From Verrucomicrobiota bacterium (lineage in GTDB: Bacteria > Verrucomicrobiota > Verrucomicrobiia > Limisphaerales > JADLHS01): a DNA stretch of 14,643 nt. The translations under genes were made by a program, and so were the position numbers. The notes beneath the pieces are model-generated. The model did no database searches. It was not told the DNA's origin and saw nothing but the letters and a program-made list of their open reading frames with translations. Positions 1 through 8,800 of the stretch are shown piece by piece; positions within the stretch are counted from its first letter, which is position 1, and each line of letters begins with the position of its first letter. The stretch is taken from NCBI GenBank assembly GCA_025360895.1, contig JANYBF010000003.1, positions 1 through 14,643 of the forward strand, given 5' to 3'.

Positions 1-2
1 CG

Positions 3-560
3 GAGTATGTTAGTTGTTTTGGCAGTGGGAGCGTGCGTAAAGAACTTCAAAAACATTACGGCAGCCCATTCGCCGTCGAGACCGCGCACATCAAATTCCG
101 GGGCACGGATGTCAACGCCCGGATCATCCGTTCGCTCTTCGACACGGCGCGGCAATATCGCGAAAGCATTGATGTTTATGGCAGCAAAGCCTCGGTGGAA
201 TGGCCGCTGGTCGAACATGAACCGCTGGTCCTGCACACGGCCAAACGGCCCGAACCGAAGATTCCCCGGCCGGTGAAATGCCCTGACTTCGCGAAGCGCC
301 TGCCCGCCAGCATTGCGAAATACACCCAGCACGGAGTCTATGACGCCAGCAAGAAGACGCACCTCAGTTTTACGCAAGGCAGCGGCCACGGCGGCAGCCA
401 CCCGCACCTCGTTCATGAATTCGCGCTGGCGCTCGTCGAACGACGCGCCCCATTTCCGAATGCCAAGCAGTCGGCGAACTGGACCTGTGTTGGCCTGTGC
501 GCGCACCAGTCGGCGCTCAAAGGTGGTGCCATTGTAAAGCTGCCGACCTTCACGCTCTGA
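3..560 (+). CDS. Gfo/Idh/MocA family oxidoreductase, C-terminal part (5' end outside window)
   Basis: The reading frame is open from base 3 to the TGA at 558-560, giving about 185 residues with no start in the window, so only the C-terminal part is present. The end carries a GSGHGGSHPHLVHEFALAL segment followed by a stretch about small residues and 'NWTCVGLCAHQSALKGG', typical of the C-terminal substrate domain of Gfo/Idh/MocA NAD(P)-dependent sugar oxidoreductases in Verrucomicrobiota and Planctomycetota. The NAD-binding Rossmann domain would lie upstream. Members of this family oxidise or reduce sugar hydroxyls; ThuB, a family member, works with ThuA in 3-keto-disaccharide formation, which is suggestive because ThuA domains occur downstream. 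The permease gene starts 41 nt after the stop, so the two are probably co-transcribed. The family call is firm; the substrate is unknown. Confidence 0.82.
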   Translation, partial: EYVSCFGSGSVRKELQKHYGSPFAVETAHIKFRGTDVNARIIRSLFDTARQYRESIDVYGSKASVEWPLVEHEPLVLHTAKRPEPKIPRPVKCPDFAKRLPASIAKYTQHGVYDASKKTHLSFTQGSGHGGSHPHLVHEFALALVERRAPFPNAKQSANWTCVGLCAHQSALKGGAIVKLPTFTL

Positions 561-601
561 TCTCCCTCCGAAACCAAACCAAAATAATCCACAAACAAAC
601 T

Positions 602-2236
602 ATGAGTAACGTAAGCGTCAGTAACGAAGCAATTGCGCCCAATGCCAAACGCCTGCTCACGGCAGGATTCCTGGCGATTCTCGCCGCCGGCATCGGCTTC
701 GGCATCCGTGGCGGCATCCTGGCCAACTGGGCCGCTGACTTCGGTTTCACCGGGGCGCAACTGGGCGCAATCGGCGGGGCCGGTTTCACTGGTTTCTGCT
801 TCGGCATCATCATCGGCGGCGTGATCGTGGACAAAATCGGCTACGGCAAGCTGGTCGTTGCCGCATTTCTTTTCCATGTGCTGTCGGCCTTCATCACTTT
901 CGCCGCTACCAAGGGCCAGGCCCAAAGCACGGCATACATGTTCCTGTATCTTGGAACATTCGTTTTCGCCTTGGCTAACGGGACCCTTGAAGCCGTGGCC
1001 AATCCGCTGGTCTCCACGCTCTTCCCCAAGAACCGCACTCACTACTTGAACATTCTCCATGCAAGCTGGCCGGCAGGGCTGGTCCTCGGCGGGCTGGTGG
1101 GCTGGACGCTCGGGGAAGGCCCGAATGCGCAAAGCTGGAAATTGCAGCTTGGTCTCTTCCTCGTGCCAACCGTGCTCTACGGCATCGCCTTCTTCGGTCA
1201 ACATTTCCCCAAATCCGAAGCCTCTGCCAAAGGGCTGAGCATCGGACAAATGCTCAAGGAAGTCGGCCTGCTCGGAGCAGCGGTGGCGTGCAGTCTGATC
1301 GGACTTTTCTTCAAGGATCAATTGGGCGGCATCCTCGCGTTCTTCACCGGTAGTGAATTTTTTAACTCGCCAACGTGGGGCTATCTCGCTTGGGCCGTCG
1401 CCTTCGCGCTTTTGCTGGTCGTTGGGTTTAAGACCAACTTTTCCATTGGCTCCGTGCTCTTGTTTATCCTGTTTGCAACGCATGCGCTCGTTGGGGCGGT
1501 CGAACTCGGCACCGATGGCTGGATTCAAAACATCACTGGCAACATCTTGACACCGGCTCAAGGCAAGATGCTCTTTGTGTTCACTTCCTTGCTCATGTTC
1601 TCACTCCGCTTCTGCGCCCATTTTATTGAAAAGAACCTGAAGGTTTCTCCGGTTGGCTTGCTGGTTATTTGCGCGGTTCTGGCGGCCATCGGGCTGCAAC
1701 TGGTCAGCGGCATCCAGACCTTCGTGGGGGCCATGATCGCTCTCGCCGTGTATGCGCTGGGCAAGACGTTCTTCTGGCCGACGATGCTGGCAGTGGTGGG
1801 CGACCGTTTCCCGCGCACCGGCGCCATCGCGATGTCAATCATGGGCGGCATTGGGATGATGTCAGCGGGCCTTATCGGCGGCCCCGGTCTGGGCTATGCC
1901 AAGGACCGTTTCACCACCGAGCACCTCACCGCCAGCGCTCCGGCCCTCTACGAGCAATACAAATCCTCCACGCCCAGCAGGTTCCTTTTTCTCGAAAAAG
2001 TGTCCGGGCTCGATGGGACCAAGCTTTCCGAAGCGCAGACGGCGGTAACCAAAACCCCGGCGCAACAGTCCGTGGTTGACGCCAGCATTGTCGGCGATCG
2101 CAAGACCCTGAAGGCGGATTCTTTCATCCCGATTACGATGGCCGTGATCTATTTGCTGTTGCTGATCTATTTCAAGAGCATCGGCGGATACAAGGTCGTG
2201 CGCATGGAGGAGTCCACCGGTGCGAAAGGGGGTTGA
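602..2236 (+). CDS. MFS sugar permease, FHS (L-fucose permease)-like
   Basis: A 544-residue inner-membrane protein with about 12 hydrophobic segments. The first begins near residue 17, and residues 23-50 contain the glycine-rich GIGFGIRGGILANW stretch. A signature around residues 126-168 (NGTLEAVANPLVSTLFPKN, then THYLNILHASWPAG) matches the MFS subgroup related to L-fucose:H+ symporters found in PVC bacteria. Its likely role is proton-coupled uptake of a sugar or sugar derivative. Odd feature: a hydrophilic stretch of about 70 residues (434-506) sits just before the last membrane segment (507-525). I chose ATG 602 because it follows the upstream stop by 41 nt and gives a normal MFS N-terminus; the in-frame ATG at 497 would add 35 unrelated residues overlapping the oxidoreductase gene. 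No Shine-Dalgarno sequence is visible; the leader is A/C-rich. A strong terminator follows. Confidence 0.88.
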   Translation: MSNVSVSNEAIAPNAKRLLTAGFLAILAAGIGFGIRGGILANWAADFGFTGAQLGAIGGAGFTGFCFGIIIGGVIVDKIGYGKLVVAAFLFHVLSAFITFAATKGQAQSTAYMFLYLGTFVFALANGTLEAVANPLVSTLFPKNRTHYLNILHASWPAGLVLGGLVGWTLGEGPNAQSWKLQLGLFLVPTVLYGIAFFGQHFPKSEASAKGLSIGQMLKEVGLLGAAVACSLIGLFFKDQLGGILAFFTGSEFFNSPTWGYLAWAVAFALLLVVGFKTNFSIGSVLLFILFATHALVGAVELGTDGWIQNITGNILTPAQGKMLFVFTSLLMFSLRFCAHFIEKNLKVSPVGLLVICAVLAAIGLQLVSGIQTFVGAMIALAVYALGKTFFWPTMLAVVGDRFPRTGAIAMSIMGGIGMMSAGLIGGPGLGYAKDRFTTEHLTASAPALYEQYKSSTPSRFLFLEKVSGLDGTKLSEAQTAVTKTPAQQSVVDASIVGDRKTLKADSFIPITMAVIYLLLLIYFKSIGGYKVVRMEESTGAKGG

Positions 2237-2262
2237 GCCTTGGCTCGACGATTCCGAATCTC

Positions 2263-2293
2263 AAAGGGCGGCTCGATTGGGCCGCCCTTTTTT
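2263..2293 (+). terminator. Intrinsic terminator after the MFS gene
   Basis: A perfect 10-bp stem (AAAGGGCGGC at 2263-2272, GCCGCCCTTT at 2281-2290) encloses an 8-nt loop and runs directly into six T residues (2288-2293). It starts 27 nt after the MFS stop. In the opposite direction only three T residues follow the stem, so it would work poorly for the convergent AraC gene. Confidence 0.92.
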
Positions 2294-2347
2294 GATTCCG
2301 AGCGGTTTTGACCCGCCGGAAAACCATTATCGCCGAGCGCTCCAGAT

Positions 2348-2400
2348 ACCACGAGTGGTGGCGACAGCGTCGCACGGTTTACTCAGTTTGGTAAAAGTGC
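2348..2400. repeat. Cluster of three small inverted repeats (REP-like candidate)
   Basis: Between the convergent MFS and AraC genes lie three adjacent inverted repeats. The first is ACCAC-GA-GTGGT (2348-2359). The second is GCGAC-AGC-GTCGC (2361-2373). The third is TTTAC-8 nt-GTAAA (2378-2395), which can be lengthened by GCAC (2372-2375) pairing with GTGC (2397-2400) across a small bulge. The second and third share bases 2372-2373, so they may be alternative folds. No T-run follows on the minus side, so a classical terminator for the AraC gene is not evident. The arrangement resembles a dispersed palindromic element, but copy number cannot be judged from one window. Confidence 0.4.
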
Positions 2401-2418
2401 GGCGCGAATCGTTGGCGT

Positions 2419-3306
2419 TCAAGCCGGCTTCGGTGTTTTTGTCCGTTGTTCTGAGGGCCGCCAGCCGATCCATTTTTTGAACGTGGTGGAAAAGACAAAG
2501 GGGTTCTGGTAACCCACGGTCTCGGCGATGGTTTCCACCTTGTCGTTGGTGAAGCTTAGCAACTCGGCCGCCCGGCGCATGCGCAGGTAAGTGACGTGGT
2601 GCATGGGGCTGCGACCAAGTTGCTGACGGCAGAGCCGGCGCAGGTGTTCGCCACTCAAGTGCGCTTCATGCCCCAGCATTGCCAGGGTCCAGGGTTTGCC
2701 CAGGTTCGCCGCCACTTTTTCCCAAACCTGCCAAAGCCGGTCATCCATGTGCCAGGGTTGGGCAAAGCGCAGCACGTAGGTTTGAATCAACTCCACCCAA
2801 AAATGAATCGCGGCGGGACCTCCCTCGCCCCGGCACTCGTGGAATAATCCCAGAATCGCGGCCCGCAGCGGCTGGGCATCGAAACGCGCCAGCACGGGGG
2901 ACGAGGCGGTGGTGATAGGCTTTTGTTCCGGTGGCTGTTGATAGCGGACCCAGCAAAACTCCCAGCGTGAACGTGGCTCCGCGTGAAAGGCATTCATGAT
3001 GTGCAGTGGCAGCAGACACGCATAACCGGCGCGGCAGAGTTGCCAGCGGCCATCCACCAGCACCCGGCCCTGACCGCCGAAGCAGGCCATGAAATAGATG
3101 CCGGCCTGCTTGGGGCGGACGATGCGGTATGGCGCCCAGGTTTCTGCAACCCCGACGTGTGCGATTTGATGTTGTCCGAGCGCGGGACAAACGGGCGCAC
3201 CCGCCAGCCACGCCCGCGAATCCTGCTGGCTCACCTGCACCACCCATTGTCGGGTGCGTGAGCCGAGGATGTGGGTTTCGGATAGGTCTTCGTGCATCTG
3301 GCTCAT
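2419..3306 (-). CDS. AraC-family transcriptional regulator
   Basis: A 295-residue protein with the normal two-domain AraC layout. Residues about 55-125 form a beta-rich, cupin-like ligand-binding domain (segments YFMACFGGQG and GYACLLPLHIM). Residues about 190-285 hold the double helix-turn-helix DNA-binding domain: the first HTH is around 207-231 (TLAMLGHEAHLSGEHLRRLC), and the second around 253-277 ends in the conserved VGYQNPFVFSTTFKKWIGWRP pattern of the family. It probably senses a sugar or related metabolite and activates nearby genes. It is divergent from the pseudopilin gene across 87 nt, and convergent with the MFS gene. I used ATG 3306; ATG 3297 (codon 4) is equally possible and neither has a Shine-Dalgarno sequence. 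The family is certain; ligand and targets are unknown. Confidence 0.93.
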   Translation of the reverse strand: MSQMHEDLSETHILGSRTRQWVVQVSQQDSRAWLAGAPVCPALGQHQIAHVGVAETWAPYRIVRPKQAGIYFMACFGGQGRVLVDGRWQLCRAGYACLLPLHIMNAFHAEPRSRWEFCWVRYQQPPEQKPITTASSPVLARFDAQPLRAAILGLFHECRGEGGPAAIHFWVELIQTYVLRFAQPWHMDDRLWQVWEKVAANLGKPWTLAMLGHEAHLSGEHLRRLCRQQLGRSPMHHVTYLRMRRAAELLSFTNDKVETIAETVGYQNPFVFSTTFKKWIGWRPSEQRTKTPKPA

Positions 3307-3393
3307 GGTCGCGCTCTGCGGGGCTGTTATTGTTTTCCAGTTACCCGGATAAACATCAAGCGGAAAACCGAGTCTAATTACTTTGGCAACAAC

Positions 3394-4239
3394 ATGAACA
3401 CTGAGACCGTCATGGCGGAACCCCGTCCCCGTCCCTCATCGGGGGCGAAATTTTTTCAGCTGACCCGGTCGTGGGGATTCACCCTGATCGAGTTGCTCGT
3501 GGTCATCGCCATCATCGCCATTCTGGCCGCGATGCTGTTACCCGCCCTGAGTAAGGCCAAAGCCAAGGCCAGGCAAACCGCCTGCCTGAATAATTTGCGC
3601 CAGATTGGGCTGGCCACCGCCATGTATGCCGGAGACTACCAGAAGTATCCCGGCTGTCTTTGGTTGGGCAACGGATTCTATTACGTCTGGCCGACGAGAA
3701 TCCTCAACAACATGGGTAATAACCGCAAAGCCTTCTGGTGTCCCGCTGCTAATCCTAATTCCGCTTGGGATACCAACTCGAACAATTCCCTGGGCCAAAC
3801 CGCGCCGACGGGTGGGCTTGACCGCTTCGGCGTCAAGGAGACCAGCCGCTTTTCTTACGGCTACAATGACTGGGGGCTCAAGGACCCGGGCCCGGGACAG
3901 TTGGGGATGGGAGGCGATGTCAATGTGGCTGGCGTTGGTGAGATCAAAGACACCCAAGTGAAGAATCCCGCCGACATGATTGTGATCGCAGACAGCAAGC
4001 CGGACGGAAGTTTTGATGGTAACATTGACCCAAAGACTCCGGGGGAGTGGCCGTCCAACCGCCATGAGAGCCGGACCGTGCTAAATTTCGCCGACGGTCA
4101 TTCGGAAGTGGCGCGACGGAAGGACGTAATTGATCCGAAAAACGACTCGTGGCGGCGGCGTTGGAATAATGACAATCAAACGCATCCGGAGATCACCTGG
4201 ACGGTCAATGCGGCGCAGGAGGCCAAGATTGATCCTTGA
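3394..4239 (+). CDS. Type II secretion-type pseudopilin with H-X9-DG motif
   Basis: A 281-residue protein with a class III prepilin signal: basic leader, Gly28 at the cleavage site, then FTLIELLVVIAIIAILAAML (29-48) with Glu33 at position +5. A prepilin peptidase would cut after Gly28 and methylate Phe29. After the hydrophobic helix comes the usual LSKAKAKARQTACLNNLRQI segment. Near the C-terminus His224, nine residues, then Asp234-Gly235 match the H-X9-DG motif of the pseudopilin-like proteins abundant in Verrucomicrobiota, Lentisphaerota and Planctomycetota. The product should sit in the inner membrane with its globular part in the periplasm; a specific role is not known. ATG 3394 was chosen because the upstream extension to 3292 would overlap the AraC start; ATG 3412 is a possible alternative. 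No other secretion genes are nearby, so it is an orphan pseudopilin. Confidence 0.9.
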   Translation: MNTETVMAEPRPRPSSGAKFFQLTRSWGFTLIELLVVIAIIAILAAMLLPALSKAKAKARQTACLNNLRQIGLATAMYAGDYQKYPGCLWLGNGFYYVWPTRILNNMGNNRKAFWCPAANPNSAWDTNSNNSLGQTAPTGGLDRFGVKETSRFSYGYNDWGLKDPGPGQLGMGGDVNVAGVGEIKDTQVKNPADMIVIADSKPDGSFDGNIDPKTPGEWPSNRHESRTVLNFADGHSEVARRKDVIDPKNDSWRRRWNNDNQTHPEITWTVNAAQEAKIDP

Positions 4240-4372
4240 GCTGCGTTGCCAACTCGTTCGCCTTTCGACGTCCGAACTGAATCATCCGATTTCAAGCCAG
4301 CATTCTACGTGTGGCCGAAATGATAATCGGGGACAGCGGGATGCAATGCCAACCATGCTGGGAGCTGCGATT

Positions 4373-4455
4373 CGTTTCAATTGCTTCACGACCATCAATG
4401 TGGAATTACCCAATGGAAGTGATTGACCAAGCCTTGGAATCTGTTAATTGAAACG
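4373..4455. repeat. Perfect 10-nt inverted repeat upstream of the Tm-1-type operon
   Basis: CGTTTCAATT (4373-4382) and AATTGAAACG (4446-4455) are exact reverse complements separated by 63 nt. The right arm ends 25 nt before the first gene of the operon. Between them, 4427-4437 is a second inverted repeat, CCAAG-C-CTTGG. These could be operators or arms of an RNA leader structure. The rest of the 4240-4480 gap shows no terminator with a T-run and no convincing small gene. Confidence 0.4.
4423..4450 (+). promoter_or_regulatory. Possible sigma70-type promoter for the Tm-1-type operon
   Basis: TTGACC (4423-4428) is a good -35 match; 16 nt later TAATTG (4445-4450) is only a weak -10 match. The spacer contains the CCAAG-C-CTTGG inverted repeat, which would suit a repressor or activator site. 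The first ATG is at 4481. This is a pattern match only. Confidence 0.3.
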
Positions 4456-4480
4456 CACCTGAAAACAAGCACATCACCCT

Positions 4481-5374
4481 ATGCCGAACCCTTGGACTGG
4501 AAAAGGTAATCCCTACATGCGCAAAGAAGTCGTTGAACGACTCCGCGCCACGCTTAATAAAGGCAATGCCCTCATCGCGGCCGGTGCCGGCACGGGCATC
4601 AGCGCCAAGTTTATCGAGCAGGGTGGCGCGGATCTCATCATCATCTATAACTCCGGCCGCTTTCGCATGATGGGGCACGGGTCCACTTGCGGTTTGATGG
4701 CTTACGGCGACGCCAACGCCATCGCCATGGAGATCGGGGAATACGAGGTCTTGCCGGTGGTGGAAGAGGTGCCGGTGATTTGCGGAGTTCACGCCACCGA
4801 CCCGCGCCGCCGCATGTGGCACTGGCTCGGACAGGTGAAGGCGATGGGTTTCAGCGGGGTGAACAATTTCCCCACGCATACCATCGTGGACGGCCACTTT
4901 CGTGGCGTGCTCGAAGAAACCGGCATGAGCGTGCAGAAGGAATACGAGATGGTGGCGCTTGCGCGGAAGATGGACCTGTTCTCTGTCGTCTATGTTGCCA
5001 CGCCGGGGGAAGCCGTTGAAATGGCCAAGGCCGGTGCGGATGCGATCATCGCCCATGTTGGGACCACTGTCGGCGGCAGTATTGGGGTGAAGAAAGCGGT
5101 GGTTGACTGGGACTTTACCATCAAACGCACCCAGGAAATCATTGATGCCGCAAGCCGGGTGCGGAAGGACATTTTCTTCCTTTGCCACGGCGGACCGATC
5201 AACACACCGGCGGATGCGGATCGTGTTTTGAAGAATACGGATGCCGTTGGTTTTGTTGGTGCCAGTTCATTGGAGCGCATGGGGGTCGAAGCTTCGCTGA
5301 CCAACCTAACCCGTGAGTTTAAGAAGCTCACGTCACCTGCCGCGAAATCCTTTGGCAAAGCGAAGAAGAAATAG
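4481..5374 (+). CDS. TIM-barrel protein of the phosphoenolpyruvate hydrolase family (Tm-1 C-terminal domain type)
   Basis: A 297-residue cytoplasmic protein forming one TIM-barrel domain. Conserved family segments are visible: GAGTGISAKF (35-44), YNSGRFRMMGHGS (56-68), GVHATDP (102-108), GFSGVNNFPT (123-132), HVGTTVGGSIG (192-202), CHGGPI (235-240) and GASSLER (260-266). These mark the family named phosphoenolpyruvate hydrolase or TIM-barrel signal transduction protein (Pfam PF09370, from memory), also the C-terminal domain of the tomato antiviral protein Tm-1. The enzymatic name is weakly founded and the true substrate is uncertain. The barrel is complete and the last eight residues are Lys-rich (FGKAKKK). 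It is the first gene of the inferred operon; the cupin follows after 17 nt and the UPF0261 partner is three genes on. ATG 4481 is kept because, as I recall, homologues begin with a similar NPWTGKGNPY segment; ATG 4517 has AAAAGG upstream and is the alternative. Confidence 0.9.
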   Translation: MPNPWTGKGNPYMRKEVVERLRATLNKGNALIAAGAGTGISAKFIEQGGADLIIIYNSGRFRMMGHGSTCGLMAYGDANAIAMEIGEYEVLPVVEEVPVICGVHATDPRRRMWHWLGQVKAMGFSGVNNFPTHTIVDGHFRGVLEETGMSVQKEYEMVALARKMDLFSVVYVATPGEAVEMAKAGADAIIAHVGTTVGGSIGVKKAVVDWDFTIKRTQEIIDAASRVRKDIFFLCHGGPINTPADADRVLKNTDAVGFVGASSLERMGVEASLTNLTREFKKLTSPAAKSFGKAKKK

Positions 5375-5391
5375 ACCGGGCCCTTTGCGTC

Positions 5392-5823
5392 ATGAACCTT
5401 GAGCAACGCCGCTTTGTCACTGCTGCCGAAAAGGTGGATTTTCTTTCCCCGTGGACGCTGGAGGAATGGCTTTGTCGTTCCGATGTCGTGCCGAACCAAG
5501 AGTTGCTGATGGTGCGGGCCAACATGGAAGCGGGACGCTCGCACCCTTTCCATACGCATCCGACGCGCGAGGAAATCATTTATATCCTGTCTGGTCGGGC
5601 GGAACAATGGATCGGCCAGGAGCATCGCGTGCTCGGTCCGGGCGAGATGGTTCTAATCCCCAAGGGTGAAGTGCATGGCACGTACAATCCATTCCGCGAG
5701 CGGTTGGTGTTCCTCGCCATCCTCTCCCCTGCCAACGCTCCTGAGCCGGGGATCGTGGATGTTTCCACCGAAGCGCCTTGGACTTCTCTCCGACAAGAAC
5801 ACGGTCTACCCGCCTGCTCCTGA
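5392..5823 (+). CDS. Single-domain cupin protein
   Basis: A 143-residue cytoplasmic protein with both cupin motifs intact. Motif 1 includes HTH at 54-56 and Glu61, followed six residues later by Gly68. Motif 2 is G84-X5-P90-X-G92-X2-H95-X3-N99. The expected metal ligands are therefore His54, His56, Glu61 and His95, so it should bind a divalent metal such as Mn, Fe, Zn or Ni. The short spacing between motifs is that of small bacterial cupins, which include sugar isomerases, decarboxylases, dioxygenases and ligand-binding proteins. Nothing in the sequence picks one of these. It lies 17 nt after the TIM-barrel gene and 21 nt before the giant gene, so co-transcription is likely. It may isomerise or decarboxylate an intermediate handled by the TIM barrel, which is inference from position only. 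Confidence 0.88.
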   Translation: MNLEQRRFVTAAEKVDFLSPWTLEEWLCRSDVVPNQELLMVRANMEAGRSHPFHTHPTREEIIYILSGRAEQWIGQEHRVLGPGEMVLIPKGEVHGTYNPFRERLVFLAILSPANAPEPGIVDVSTEAPWTSLRQEHGLPACS

Positions 5824-5844
5824 CGCCGATTTCTAATTTCACTC

Positions 5845-8800
5845 ATGAAAAAAATTCTCCGACTCCTCGCAGTTGCGACCCTGCTGATCAGCGCGGTTTC
5901 CGCCAGCGCTGCCGAACCACTTCGCGTTTTTATCCGGGCCGGCGTAAAAACGCATGGCCCCAACCAGCATGATCATCCGCGCTTTCTCGCCGAATGGACC
6001 AAGTTGCTGGGCGAACGCGGCCTGAAGGTGGAGGGCGACCTGGAGTTCCCCGAGGCGGCGCAGCTTGCCAAAACCGACGTGCTGATCATTTACGCACAGG
6101 ATGGAATGAAGATCGCGGGCGAGCAACGAGCAGACCTTGAGAAATTTCTAAAGCGGGGCGGTGGGTTGGTGGTGCTGCATGACGGCGTTGTCAGTGGTGA
6201 TCAGAACGAATGGTGCAAGTCCATCATCGGTGGCGCCTGGCGCTGGCCCACCGCCGAGGTGGCCAAGGAGAAAGCGACCAAATGGTTCGAGGGCGACGTC
6301 GGCATTTGCTGGTTGGATACGGATCATCCCATCAGTCGTGGGTTGTCGAACTTCGATTGGAAAGACGAAATTTACTATGACCTGGACCTCGCTTCCGACA
6401 TCGGAGTACTGGCTACCAGTTTCCACAACGTCCATATCATCGCTCCCCAAATTTGGACGTATGAAAAGACCCTAGCCGGCGGCACCGCCCCGTATCGCGC
6501 CTTCGTCAGTCTGCCCGGCCATGAGTACGACGTATTCAACGCTCCGGAGTATCGTGCCATCCTATTACGCGGGATCGCGTGGGCCGGCAAACGTGCCAAC
6601 GTTGATGAGTTCTGCGTGCCGGCGGAACTTGCGTCGCTCCGCTACCCGCCCGGTGGCCCGCGTCCGGCGACGGAGGAAATGAAGTCGTTCAACCTGCATC
6701 CGGAGTTTAAGATCTCGCTCGCCGCCGATGAGAACGTCGCCGAGAAGATCATGTCGCTCGATTGGGATCCGCAAGGCCGGTTATGGGTCGTCGAAACTCC
6801 TGAATATCCTGGGGGCCGGCTAATCACCAAGAACGATTCCAAGATTACGCCGTGGCGCGAACGTGAACCGGACAAGTATCCGGTCGGCGGCAAAGAACCC
6901 CGGGCGGGTCGCGATCGGGTTTCCATTCTCGAAGACACCAATGGCGATGGGGTCATGGACAAAAAGACTGTGTTCGCTGCCGGTCTTGAACTGCCGACTT
7001 CGGTCGTGTTTTACAAAGATGGTGTCATTGTCGCGCAGGCGCCGGATATTCTCTGGATTCGGGATACGGATGGCGACGGGAAGGCCGACAAAACCGAAGT
7101 GCTCTTCACCGGCTGGGGTACGATGGATACGCACGCCGTCATCAGCAATCTGCGCTGGGGGCCGGACGGCTGGATTTACGGGAGCGTCGGTTACAGTGCG
7201 GGCGATGTCACCTCGGCGGATGGCGCGAAGAAGTTTGGCCATATCTCGGCGGGCTTGTATCGCTTTCGCCCGGATGGTTCAGCACTCGAACAGGTGGCCG
7301 CCGGTTCCTGCAACACCTGGGGTTGTGAAATCGCGCCCGACGGCGAAATCTTTTTCAGCACCGCCACCTGTGGTGAACCCATTCTGCACGTCGTGTTGCC
7401 AGAAAAGATCATCAGCCGCGCGGGCGTGCCCGGCGTGCGCGCAGTCCGACCGATCATGGAAGAGAACAAGGTCTTTCCTGCGCGCCGGGAGACCCGTCAG
7501 CCCTATGTGCAAATTGATTGGGTCGGGGCCTGGACGGCGGCCGCGGGGGCGTGCATTTACGACGGCGGCGCGTGGCCGGCGAAGTGGCAGGGGCCATCAT
7601 GGTCATTCTTTTTGCATGAGCCGACCGTCTGGCTGATGCACCACGAATTTCTCGATCCCGCCGGCGTCACCTACCAAGGCCGGCGCGAGGCGAGCCGCAA
7701 GGATACGCATTTTCTGACCAGCACCGATTATTGGTTCAAGCCCATTCACAGCCGGGTTGGCCCCGATGGCGCGCTTTATCTCGTGGACATGTATAATCAG
7801 ATCGCCGCCCACAATGACACGCGCGGCACGCCCCACGGCGCCCATAACGCCGCCACCCGGCCCGACCGCGATCATCACTTCACGCGCCTCTACCGCATTC
7901 AGCACCAGCAGGCGCAGGCCTTGCCGGCCTTTGATCTTGATCCCAAAAAACCCGCAAAATTGGTTGCGATGCTGGATCATCCGAATGGCTGGGTGCGAAC
8001 GACAGCAAATCGCCTCCTGAGTGAAGGCGCGGGCCGCTCCGTCGCCGATGCGTTGAAGCAACAGGCGGCGAAAGCTCCCACCGCCTACGGTCGGATGCAG
8101 GCGCTGTGGGTCCTGCACAATCTGAATTTGCTCGAAGCGGATTTGCTGGTGGACGCCGCGCGCGACCCGGACGCCGTGGTCCGCAAGAACGCCATGCGCA
8201 TCGCCGCCGAGCAGGACAACTCTGCAGAAGCCCCGCCGCTGGAACTGGTGCGTGCGTTATTGGCCGATCCAAATCAACGGGTGCGGCTGGACGCACTCGT
8301 GGCCGGCACGACGGTTACCCCGACAAGCGAATTTGCCGAAGCAATTGTCGCGGCCTGGCCCACGTTCAAAGATCCGTATCTTGAAACGGCCGCGCTCGCC
8401 GTGAGCGCCAAAGACCCGCTGTTGTTTCTCAACGCCGCGTTTGCCGTGAAGGACCCGGCGCTGGTCACGGGAATGATTTCGCAACTCGCCCGACAGATCG
8501 CCAATCAGAACAACCCGGATTCTGCCCGGGCGCTGGTCGTTGCCCTCGCGGGGCAACCGGTGGCAACGGATCCTCTCAAAGCCACTGCCTTGCAGGCGCT
8601 CACCGCGAACCTTAAACCGGACGTAAAACTCCCAGCGGACGCCTCGCTGGGTAACGCCTTGAAGCAGTTGCTTGCCTCCGACCAGACGGCCGGGGCGGTG
8701 CTGCCCCTGATCGCCCGCTGGAATTTTACCGCTCAGGTTGGTGACGCTGCGCAGTCGGCAGTCAGGAAGGCCGAGAATCGGCTCGCGGACAAATCGTTGT

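Noticed and set aside
497..601. Upstream extension of the MFS gene to ATG 497
   Set aside because: It overlaps the oxidoreductase gene and adds residues unlike any MFS N-terminus; ATG 602 gives a normal start.
413..1561. Long open frame (382 codons) on the minus strand opposite the oxidoreductase and MFS genes
   Set aside because: Its translation is compositionally random and shows no family motif, while the plus strand encodes clear conserved proteins. It is a high-GC antisense shadow.
3292..3393. Upstream extension of the pseudopilin gene
   Set aside because: It would overlap the AraC start and lengthen the prepilin leader far beyond normal.
4373..4455. GTTTCAATT / AATTGAAAC, resembling the ends of some CRISPR repeats
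   Set aside because: Only one inverted pair, no regularly spaced direct repeats and no cas genes in the window.
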